A stretch of 64,000 nt of DNA from Chloranthus sessilifolius (lineage: Eukaryota; Streptophyta; Magnoliopsida; Chloranthales; Chloranthaceae). Of this stretch, positions 37,784 to 48,481 are shown in pieces. Every line of letters begins with the position of its first letter. Positions within the stretch are counted from its first letter, which is position 1. Made by a program: the position numbers and the translations under genes. The notes beneath the pieces were generated by a model. It saw only the letters and a list, made by a program, of their open reading frames with translations. It had not been told where the DNA came from and made no database searches. Where the stretch lies: the NCBI GenBank assembly GCA_021018995.1, contig CM037597.1, forward strand, positions 9,685,299-9,749,298, given 5' to 3'.

Positions 37784-39276
37784 ATAAGTTTTTGACACCG
37801 CTGTCAGGGATTAGATATAGGAAATCTGAAAATTTTAGGAAATAGATAAAAAAATTTAGAAATTTCTATAGGTGTAAATCGGCATTTTCACTAGTTTAAA
37901 AAAAAAAAAAAAAAAAATGAAAGTTCTTGAGTTTTAAAAAATCGGAATTGAAAGTCAAAATTTTGAAATTTGAAATTTTTAAATCAAAATTTGAAATTAA
38001 AAAATTAAAATAAAAAAAAAAAAAATTTAAAATTTTGAATCTCAAAATTTGAAGTTCAAAATTTAAAATTTGAAATTAAAAATAAAAAAGGGGGGAAGTT
38101 AAAAAATATTTTTAAATTTAAAATTCAAAAATTTTGTGAATTGAAATTCTAAATTTTGAATCAAAATTTGAAATTTGAAATTCGAAATCCGAATTTTCAA
38201 ATTTAAAATTTGAAAATAAAAAAATCAAAAATTTAATATTTGAAATTCCTGAATTTCAAAAATTTTAAATTTTAAAATAAAAAATTTGAAACATTAAATT
38301 TGAAATTTGAAAAAAAAAAATTTAATAATATATAAAAATAAATAATGAATAAAAAATTTTCAATTCAAAATTTCAAAATATCAAATCTTAAAAACTTGAT
38401 AGTTGAAAGTCAAAATTCAAAATTTTTAAATTTGAAATTTGAAATAAATAAATAAATGCAAAAAAACAAATTCAAATTCAAATTTTCAATTCTTAAAAAC
38501 TTGAAAGTTGAAATTCAAAATTCAAAAATTTTTAAGTCAAAATTTAAAATTTGAAATTCGAAAAAAATAAAAATTTAAAAAAATTTAAAATTTTATTTTT
38601 TAAAATTCAAAATTCAAAATTTGAAAATTGAGATTTTAAATTCAAAAAAAATAAATAATAATAATAAGTAAATAAAATTTTGATCAATCGACGCGTGTTA
38701 TCGATCAATTGATTTTGAAAAAAAAATTAAATAATTCAAAGCTTCAAATTTTCAAATTTTCAAAAGTTCAAAATTCGAATTTCTCGATTGATCAAGTGTG
38801 TCATTCGATCAATCGAATCTTAAAAAAAAAATGAGATTAAAAAAAAAATTGTGTTATCGATAAAATCATGTCAATGCATGGAATCAATCCAGAATCATGT
38901 GCTGATTGTGAAAATTCGATGCACATTACACCTATATGTCCCTTGAACAACTCATTATTTCCTTGAACAAGTCCACCCCAATCTTGTTTGGAACACTCAT
39001 GACTGGCAGAGTCAACCCAATGGCATGTGGAGGTTTAATCAACCTCCAATGTGTGATATGATGTGTTACTCTGATCAAAGTTATTGACAAAGTTAATCTA
39101 ATGACATGTGGGGGTTTAATCAACCTCAAATATGTGATATGATGTCTAACGATGATTAAAGTTCTTACCCCGACAACTTCCTATCTGAGTGTTCACAGCA
39201 AACTCAATACTTTCAAGACACAGAACCATATGAACCAGCCCAAAATTCTTCTTAGTCCATAAAATAGTTAAAAAGT
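37784..39276 (+). mobile_element. Remnant A: primer-binding site and AT-quasi-repeat leader
   Basis: After the primer-binding-like site comes about 1 kb (37860-38860) made almost only of permuted aaatttgaaattcaaaa words. Two paired TCGAT(C)AATCGA palindromes (38681-38712 and 38783-38816) and an 81-bp tandem duplication (39005-39165, shared word ggtttaatcaacct) follow. No coding is seen. The region corresponds to the long leader before gag in Athila-type elements. Confidence 0.65.
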
Positions 39277-39800
39277 TTGGTGCACACCAACACTCAAAAA
39301 ATTTCTAGGTTACAATCTCAAGTTAATAAGTTGGCTCAACGCTTGCAACTTGAGGTTGAAATAGAGGAACCCCTTATTGATACCAATCTGAATGAAGAAC
39401 ATCTTCAAGAGGACCCCTCTAATTTTATTCAGAAATATGAGCATGACCAATTGGTCACTACGCTTAAGAGTGACACAATGAGCGTTAAGGTAGTGCGGGT
39501 GCGAGGAGAAGAGGAAATAGAATGAAGCGATTCTAATGTCGTTGAGGAAATTGAGAATCAAATTGAATCGAGAGAGGTAAAAATTGACACCCTTACAACA
39601 CCTGATAAGGGAGACATAATCTTTTCCGATAAATGTGAATTCGGTTTGGGGAAGAAAGATGAATTTCAAATCTGTTGCCCATTCATTGAATACATAGATA
39701 ATCAACAGAATGTCGAAAAAATGTTAATAGGTTTGAATTATGAGTGCGATCATGGGGATGTAAAGTACAATGTAGAGGGTAGAGATGGGTCATAATGGTG
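39277..39800 (+). mobile_element. Remnant A: gag-derived piece
   Basis: A piece with a short coiled-coil-like stretch (ISRLQSQVNKLAQRL) and acidic text resembles the C-terminal part of Athila-type gag. It is incomplete, and the element passes directly into the 3' non-coding tail, so protease and pol are deleted in this copy. Confidence 0.5.
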
Positions 39801-40824
39801 GAACTTGGGCACATTATGGGGGTGTAATTAAGTCCCTGATAAGAGAAATGGAGGGACAATTAAATAAATTACTGGCCCTACTTAGAAAATCTTTCACGAA
39901 GATTTGGGATCCTGGTGGACTCGGAATGAATTTACATCTTGTAGATTAATTTCATAATTTAAAAAAAAAATTAAAAAATAAAATAAAATAACCAAAAAAT
40001 AAAATAAAATAAAAAAACCAAAAAATAAACAAACAAAAATGAATAAATAAATAAATTTTAAAAAAATATACTTAGATACACTCGTTTTATGGTTGATTGT
40101 TGTTTTGATAGTGATATCCGAATAAGCATTTTGTTAGCTTTGATAATCTCCTCACTATTGTTGACATTTTTTTCATGTGGTGAGGATGTTTGAATATATT
40201 GGTATATTTTTATACAGGTTTGGGGGAGGATTTTTCCTACCTCCTTTTTAATGTGTTACCACGAGCCTCAAATCATTACTCCATGTATGTTTTCTCACTT
40301 TAATCCAATATTTTATTTATTATCAACAATGAGGATATTATTTTATTCAGGTTTGGGGGTATAGTTTGTGTGATTTTATTATTTTGATACCCTTAAAATC
40401 ATTAAAAAATAATAATTAATTTTTAGTCATCACACATATTATTTTGCGATAGTTTTCAAACTTTAATTAATGATGCATGTGAATTTAATGTTGAGAATAT
40501 CGATGTCATATTTTGATTACTTGTATCTAAGATGATGAAATTTAAGGTGATAATTTGATGATGGTTCTGAAATTCATGCTTAGATACTTTTTGCACTTAT
40601 ACCATACTAGAATCAAGAAATTAAGTAACCAATTTGAACTTTGAATCTTAGGTTCTTAGTGGAGACTAAACCCGGTAAGCTTTAAAGCTAATTTTCCGTC
40701 CTTGATGAGTGCTAATATAAACTCGGAGTTATCTTTGAATACGAATTATTTTTGCATAATCTCATACATTTTGTTTTGAGTTATGACTTTATATGACATT
40801 AAATTCATATCATTGTACTAGAAT

Positions 40825-40986
40825 CACTACAAAAAATAAGACTATTAGCAACAGCCATAAACTGCTGCTATTAACAGAAAATAGCCACTAATGCTCTTGC
40901 CACTAATAGTCTTAATAGTTTTTTGGTTAATAGTGGCAGTTTTTTGCTGCAAAAAATTGCCACTAATAGTCTCATTTTTTGTAGTA
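40825..40986. mobile_element. CACTA-type MITE
   Basis: Ends CACTACAAAAAATAAGACTA and, reverse-complemented, TACTACAAAAAATGAGACTA. The 162-bp interior has a second inverted pair around 'gccactaatag'. Flanks AAT and AAC match a 3-bp target duplication at two of three bases. It is inserted in gypsy remnant A. Confidence 0.75.
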
Positions 40987-41034
40987 AACGTATCATATAT
41001 TTGCTCAAGACAAATAGGCAAGGTCAAGGATTAA

Positions 41035-41197
41035 AATATCGGATAAAATTTCAGTTTCGGGCATGACTGAAATTGAAAATTTGGACCGAATTTTTGGTCG
41101 AGAACTGATAATTTGGCCGTAATTTCCACCGAAATTTTGATTCCCATACAAAATATGACCGAAATTTCGATCATTTCGGCATAAATTTTTATCCTTG
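41035..41197. mobile_element. hAT MITE, CAAGGAT-TAAAAT family, in remnant A
   Basis: Ends CAAGGATTAAAATATCGG and, reverse-complemented, CAAGGATAAAAATTTATGCC; flanks GGCAAGGT (41027-41034) and GGCAATGT (41198-41205) match at 7 of 8. 163 bp. Same family as 14820-14945. Confidence 0.8.
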
Positions 41198-42522
41198 GGC
41201 AATGTTACTATCTTTTGAGGAAATAATTGAAAGTTATATTTGACTCGTTTGTGCTTAAAATGCTCTACCTCATGTAAATTTATCCTTCTAGTATCCCTTT
41301 GAGCCTATTGAAAAAATTGCCTTCATACATTCTTTGATAAGCCACGTTAACCTTTACCCTTTCACCATTTCTAAAAATTCAACCTTACACTTCTCATTTC
41401 TAAGAAATTAAGAATAAGGGATGAAAATGAATGAAAAGAGAGTAAGTGGAGAGATACTGGGTTGTGGTGTTTACTGAAAGTGTATGATAGAAAAATTAGT
41501 GAAAAATAGAAAAAAAAAATTAAAAAAGAATGAAAAATATGAGGTACTTCAAGAAAATGAAATTCAAGAGAAGAAAAATGAGTGAGAAAAGAAAAGAAAG
41601 TTGAGAAAATAGAAAAATATTGAGAAAAATAGTGAGAGATTAGAAAAGAAAAAGAAGAGAAATAAAAAAAAATCAGAAGTTAGTTCCTTTTCTAATTTCT
41701 CAGAAACTTTGAATTTTGACCTCCCTTTCTTTCTTACCCTTACCTGAGCCCCATTACAACCCTACAAAAGACCTTCATGATCATATCTTGCATTAATAAC
41801 TACCTTGTGGAGAGTGGATATACAATACCTATGATGTTCGATATGACTTGCATAGAATATACATGTATTTTTTTATGAGATTCCCTTTTATTCATTAATT
41901 ATATCATGTTTATTCTATTATGTGAGACTTTTTATTTGTTTTGTATTGATCTCTCACATGTGTGTGAAAATTTATCCATCATCGGAGTGATCCGATTTCG
42001 AGAGTATACCTAAAGTGAGGATTGAGTCGAGACATGAGATCTGATGGTTTACTATTTGGATTGGTCCCGAGATGGATGAATCTTAGTTTATGTATGCACA
42101 CACTTCACGTTTAGGCATGAATGGATGAGTTATCTAACGATTTAAGCATTAGACTAATTTGAATGGATATTAGTATGATTGGTATAACATTGTTATTTGA
42201 AATTGAGAATTTGTATGTTGAATTTGAATTTTGAAGTTAAATATATGTGAAAACCATATTGAAAACTTAATTTTATCGATGGTTTCAAAAGTGTGTTGAA
42301 GTTTGTGAATAACTTCACTGAAAACCCTCAGGAGATAAAAACTCCTCCACTAGGGATCACCTAGTGGATTAAAAGCTTGTTGTATATGCTTTTAATCCTA
42401 TCGTGCTCCCTACGAAAGTGACATTCTTTACTTTTCTTAGATTGTTAGTTTATTTTTCAGTTTTGTTTATCTTCTTCTTTGCTCAAGGATTAGCAAAGTG
42501 TAGGTTTGGGGGTAAAAAAACT

Positions 42523-43952
42523 TGTTATGATTTTAATTGTGTTTTACTCGCAAGTGCACAAATCGATTTGCTGATAGTAGGTGCAGAGTACAAGATCGTT
42601 CTCACGAGGATTGGTCAGAAAATTAAAAAGAGAAATAACAACTAACCAAAAGAATCACCACAGATCTAGCAAAGTATTTAACTAGTTTAAAGATTCTGAG
42701 AGTTTGATGGATGAGATAAACACTAAACAAGAACTTGGAATTTAAAGAATTAATAAAATATAAGGATTGGGATACTAAATCTTCCCATCGTAGGTTCATC
42801 AGTCATGTAATACAAATAAGTGGATTAAGATACGAGATCTTCAAAAGATATCTTTGTGCAAACACTAAGCCCGAACACATATGAGTTCTAAAATATAGAT
42901 CTGAGATCACGGAGATGTATGATTAACATCCTATGAGTGTATGATTAACACTCATACTTTAGATAGTATTAAGAACCTAATCTCTGCGTAAATTCCACAA
43001 TACCAGTCTAAGATCAAGGAGATATATGCTTAACATCCCATCAGTGTATGATTAACACTCATATCTTAAATAATAGAATTTACCCCTGAGATGATAGTAA
43101 TTAGAATAGAATCACTATTGCAGATCTGAGATCATAGGGCATGATTAGCTCCCAAATCTCATATGGCAATCGGATTATATCCATATCGATAATCATATTA
43201 GGTCCCTTAAAATAATCTAACATCTTAACCATAAATTTGTATTATTACGAATGAATACCTCGGATGGGGTTCATTAGATCCGCATCCTCAATGAAACCAG
43301 CCACGCATGATAGAAACAAATGACATAATTAAAATAAAACTAAAAGATAACATTAAAATTTTATAAAATACCTCAACATATCTCACGAAGGCTTTGATCC
43401 AGCTTTAAATCCAACGAATACAATAAGTCTTCAATAGCGAAAACAAAAACTAATCTAAATCTTATGGATAGGAAAAATGAAGAAAAAAACTGGAAGGATA
43501 AGAATGGAAAAGAAACTAAAACTAGAGGAGGAAAATACAACTCAAAGAGATCCCTAGCTAATTCCTCGAATTTTGTTTAAATAGATCTTTGTTTCGGAGA
43601 TTCGAAATTAGAAATCGATCAATCGACTTAAGTGGTCAATCAATCGATTTTGACACTATACTAGTCGATTAATCAACTTTGCATGTGACAGAGAGTTTTC
43701 TCTCGGGCTTCTTTTGTTATGTTGATGCATTGACATAAATGGTCGATTAATCGACAATTTAGACTAGTTGAGCTCCGCTTCATCCTTTGCTCCAGTGTTA
43801 GTTAACTTTATGCTCTTTTATGCTCCTTGGCGCATCCAATGGCCAAATTTGTCTGAACACTTAAAACTTCATATATCTTATCAGATAGCTTTCATTGAAT
43901 GGCTACATATAGGCTTTAGGGGTGAAATATCATCATGTTTCACTACTCATCA
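42523..43952 (-). mobile_element. Athila-like gypsy remnant B: 3' LTR (minus orientation)
   Basis: It is the reverse complement of the LTR at 36263-37783, end to end (TGATGAGT...CATAACA read on minus). On its right side, in minus orientation, lies the expected tail and polypurine tract (gtataggtttaggggtg), so it is the 3' LTR of remnant B. On its left lies remnant A's tail and tract in plus orientation. The LTR thus sits between two tails facing each other. Confidence 0.75.
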
Positions 43953-46859
43953 CACCCCTAAACCTATACTTTGCTAGTCCTCGAGTAAAAGAGAAAATAA
44001 GCAGACCAAAAAATAATTTGGCATCCTAAAGGAAAAATTAAAGGCCATTTTCGTAGGGAGCATGATTGCATTTAGCACATGCAACAAGCCTTTAAATTGC
44101 TAGGTGATCTCTTGTGGAGGAGTTTTGTCTCCTGAGAGTTTTCAGTGAAGTTACTCACAAACTAAAAAAAATTTCAATCATTAATTTCCACAGAAGTTGT
44201 TAATTATTTGTATCATGCAACTCCTTATTATCAAATACGCATGTCATGCTAATCTCATTAACACTTATTTGAGTTAGTCATATGCTTTGATTTTCAGGTA
44301 TACCTATTATCCATCCTTAGAAGTCTTAAGTGTATTTACCATGCCAAGCTCCGCCCATCTAAAAATTTATCTCATTTGTAAATTGTTTGGGTCTGTGCTT
44401 GGACTCAATTCTTACAACAGGTATACCCTTAGTATTGAAAATTCTCTGATGACAGTTAAATTTTTCCTCACACGTGAGATATTGATGCAAAACGAAATAA
44501 TTATGACTCACGTGATTATCAAAACACGGTGTAATAATGAATAAAGGGAAATCTCATAAGGAAAGATGCTTGTTGTTTCATGCATGTCATATTAATTTGT
44601 CATAGGCATTGTGTTCTCTACTTTTCACAAGGTAATTACCATTCAATGATTGGATCAAGAGGGACTTTTATGGGTTGTAATGGGGCTCAGGTCAGGGTAA
44701 GAAGAAAAAGGATATAGGATTCAAAAATTCATGAGAAATTGGAACTCTACTCTATTGATTCTATTCACTTATGTTTCTCACATTTTCTCACTTTTTTTTT
44801 TCTTCTTTCTACACCCCCCCTTTAATGCAGGTGTAAAGGGAAAAGTGAGTGTGGTTCAACAAAGAATATTATAGGATAATATTTTTCAATTAAGCTCAAC
44901 AGTGTACGAAAAGGAACAATTATACAAGGTGGGGTATTTAAGTACAAACGAGTCAAAAATGACCCCCAATCATTTCTTCTCATGATGGTAATTATACCTA
45001 TTTGTCTTGAGTAATTAACATGATATGTTCTAACAAAACAATATGAAGGTGACGTCATGCATGGTTACAAATCGAAAAGAACACATGAGATTAATTTTAC
45101 TAATTTGAGTTCAAAAGAAAACTTCGAGTTATTTCATTCACTCATCAAAGATGGGAATCAAGATCTAGAGCTCACCGGGTTTAGTCTCTACTCGGACTCT
45201 ACAGTTCACGTTTTAGATAAATTTCTTGATTTTTTAGACCTTTGACATGGAATAAAACATGATGAATTCTAAGGGTGGATTTAAACCTACCTAACAATCT
45301 CCACATTGAATTTTACCCTTAAATTACAATAATCAAAACATAGCATTTAGTATTCTCAAGGCAAGGTTTGCATGCATCAACAATTTAAATTTCAGAAAAT
45401 CAATAAAAAAATTCTCTAGAAATTCGGACTTGTGGTCATTATGTTCAGTCGATCGATCAAAGCATGTTACTCGATTGATCGACCTAAAATAGTTTGAGTT
45501 TTCAAAATTTCTCAATAAGGTTTTTTTTTTTTAAGCTTTACTGAAAAGACTGAAAATATCAGCTCTTACCACCCCCAAATCAAATTTGTGCAATGTTCTC
45601 ATTGTACGAAAATTGAGGGATACCCCCAAACCTGCATCAAAATACTCATAGACCAAGAGCAAAGAAGATGTCAAAAACATCATTCAAAAAAAATAAATTT
45701 ATTAATTAAACGGTGTTAATTACACTTATTGAAAAGTAGAAGTGAAATCCTAAATTTACTTAAAAACAGACACGACCCTAAAAACAATATAAATCATGAA
45801 ATAAACAAAATAAATCCTAAAACACCCTAAAGAATTTTCAACTTCTTTAGACATCCTCATTGTTTCGCGTCCTTGACTTTGGTTTTTGGAAGGCAAAGTT
45901 TCACATCGCATCAGTGATACAACCAGGATTAGATGGATCAGGAGTGATATCAGGGAAAGGTGGGGTTGATGGGGTGATCGCACTACTGGTGGCCAGATCT
46001 TGAAGTGTAGGTGTCAGGTACAACTTTGCCCACTTTCAATAGGGATCAGGTTGGTAATCGCTCTAGGGATTGATCTTGGAATGAATGACGCTAATGGATT
46101 GTGGCGTGGAGTTGGTTTCGGTGAAGAAGGTGGTGTGGGTGGTGGTGGTGTTTTGGTGGTTGGGGAAGGTGGGTCCAGATAAATCATTTTGAACGATTGG
46201 TGAAATCCAGCAGAAGAAGGTGTGGGTGGTGGTGGTGTTTTAGTCTTTTTTCGCGCCAGTTCTTCCCATAACGGAGTAGATACATGATCAAGGTCAACCA
46301 TCTCCACATTGGTGAAATCCAGCGGAACCGGTGGTTCGGTAGTGAACCGTACCAAAAGGAGAAAGTGAAGATGATTCGATAAATGTGAAGAAGTTGAGGG
46401 AGACCTAATCTATTTATTGATTAACATGAAAAGGGAAAAGAATCCTAAAATAACTACACTATTGAAATTTTAACAAATTGGAAAGAAAACTCTACTGAGA
46501 AGTCGGGCACGCGTTCGCTCGATCGATCGACGAAGTGTCATCGATCAATAGACATATGGCAGAAGTTGGATGACGTGCGTATATATAAGATCGATTAAGT
46601 GACAATGCAGGTCTATTGATCGAGGTTACATATAGTTAAATTCCGAACAGAGGTTTCTACAGTTTTAGCCCGATTAATCGATATTATATATCGATTAATC
46701 GACTGAATTAAAATTTCATGAAAAATAGACCGAAAATGAGAATTACATTGATTTTCTTTATAAGACATTTCCATCATATTTCAAATCCTAAAAAAAAAAA
46801 AGACTTAAGATTAAACATTCTAAAACTAAAATAAACATAAATAAGAGAAATCCTAAACT
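43953..46859 (-). mobile_element. Remnant B: 3' non-coding tail
   Basis: Tail shared with remnant A up to about 45660. Beyond it are a duplicated GGT/CCA-rich stretch (46014-46355, translating on minus as a proline-rich run with PPPPTP twice) and four paired TCGAT-palindromes (45448-45483, 46518-46553, 46590-46623, 46670-46703). The proline-rich frame is treated as part of the element, not as a host gene. Confidence 0.6.
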
Positions 46860-47549
46860 CTAATCATCATCCTCTTCTTCTGCCTGGCGGGCATGAGCTC
46901 TCATCTCGTCATAGCCATCAAGCCACAATCGTTGTCCTAACTGGTGCATGAAGGACCGATTGTAGAGGCTACGACGCAAAGTTGTGCTATTTTGTCGATG
47001 TTGCTCATCAATCAAAGAATGGATCTGAGCTTGAATGATATCGAGGGAGATTCCCTCGTTGCAATCTTGGGCGGGATCTTCCTGGCGTACACGGCGGCGC
47101 TGACATGGTAGTTGAGCAAGAGGAGGAGGTTGAGCGCCAGCAACAGCTTCGGGATTATTTCCAAGAAGACGCATGCTTCTATTCCATTGGCTGAGCCCAT
47201 AGCGATAAAATTCTAAATCACAACGGTTGTCATCCCGGTAAAATGGAAAGCCCATGTATTGCAAAAGCACCATCACCATGTGAGGGAAATAGATGAGTGC
47301 GGTATCGGCAGGGGAGGGGTTGACGATATCGTCATGACAACGCCACATTTGATCATGCAGAATCCCAGGAACATTAATCCATGAATTCTTATAAGCACCA
47401 TAAAGTGCCTTCACCCTATCACCAGTTCTTTCGGAGACATGACCTCGTGGGCAAAGAATGGAGTAGAAGAAATTGAGGTGTAGGGCAACCACATATGCGA
47501 TTGAGATTGCGCACTCCGGCATCCTCTCGAATGCCAACATATCGAACAC
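46860..47549 (-). mobile_element. Remnant B: extra open frame downstream of integrase
   Basis: A 229-residue open frame lies between the integrase part of pol and the 3' LTR, the position of the additional frame in Athila-type elements. It has CPRGHVSERTGDRVKALYGA, a central NPSPADTALIYFPHM and a D/E-rich end (RQAEEEDDD). It resembles the plant transposon domain often found in such frames, but function is unknown. There is no signal peptide or membrane span to suggest an envelope protein. Confidence 0.55.
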
Positions 47550-47786
47550 GTATTTTGAGCAAAGTTCTTTGGTTGCAAAACGACCCCTCGGCTGCTCTCG
47601 AAATTTTCCTTTCGGTCAGTTGGAGAGTTGTGCATTAGTAGCAGATGAGAACGCCATTCGAAGAATGTCAGGAGAGTCGGAGAATTTCAGAGAAAACTAG
47701 GAGTGCAGGAGTGAATGAAGGGGAGAAAGGACTTTTCGTCTTTAAATAAGTGCAGCGGCTCGCTGCTTCGGCCACACCGCTTGAAC

Positions 47787-48365
47787 TCAATTAATCGACG
47801 TTATGTAGTCGATTAGTCGAGCCTTACATCGAAAAGAAGCGTCTTAAAGACGGTCTAGAAAATGTACGCGTCTGGAACAAATTCGATGCATCGACTCATA
47901 TTCTCGATCAGTTGACCATGACACACATTTGCTTCCTGAGACGTTGGAAAGGTGCAACAATTAATGCTCCTGGGCGACCGAATAGTTGAATCGACCTTTA
48001 ATAAAGTCGATTAATAGACCTTACATGTCGATTGATCGAAGACCGCCACATGGCGAACGTATAAGATTCGAAAAGACACGACAATTAATTTGCCTTGGAC
48101 AACGTGCGAATGCTTTGATTTATGATGAAGTCGATTAATCGAGTGTAAACATCGATTGATCGACTTTATGGAAATCAACCTAAAAAGACGTGACAATAAA
48201 GGACGCGCACAATACATTAAGACGCATGCGTTTGCATGAATGTCAATTGATCGAAGTTTCCCTTGATTGATCGGCAATATTCAAATTCCATAGCACACTG
48301 TTCGGTGTGATTTTCAAAAGTACCCGATTTGTCGATTCATCGACAAAATAACTTGATGGATCGAG
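47787..48365. repeat. Dense cluster of paired TCGATTAATCGA palindromes
   Basis: Five or more pairs in 580 bp: 47787/47808, 48006/48027, 48130/48151, 48242/48263 and 48331/48352. Each arm is a 12-14-bp near-palindrome of the TCGATTAATCGA type; arms are separated by 7-8 bp, about 21 bp centre to centre. The cluster lies between the integrase text and the extra frame of remnant B. An AT run (48386-48411) follows. Confidence 0.85.
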
Positions 48366-48481
48366 CTTCCCAATAATTCCCAAGATATATATATATATAT
48401 ATATATATATTTCAAATTTGGGTTGCCTCCCAAGAAGCGCTAAATTTAGTGTCGCTAGCCCGACCTTTCAAAATTTTCCTT

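Larger units (their letters stand above)
39801..42522 (+). mobile_element. Remnant A: 3' non-coding tail and polypurine tract
   Basis: The segment matches, in inverted orientation and at about 75-80 percent by eye, the tail of remnant B (43953-45660). Shared words include gcccaattacaaccc-like 'gagccccattacaaccc', 'acgagtc', 'gaggagtttt', 'cgtagggagca' and 'caaagt(g/a)taggttt(g/a)gggg'. The last is the polypurine tract at about 42500-42512. Two small DNA transposons sit inside (40825 and 41035). An LTR in plus orientation should follow the tract but does not. Confidence 0.7.

Noticed and set aside
46014-46355. Proline-rich 113-residue frame as a host gene
   Set aside because: It lies in the tail of gypsy remnant B and comes from a duplicated GGT-rich stretch; nothing supports a host protein.
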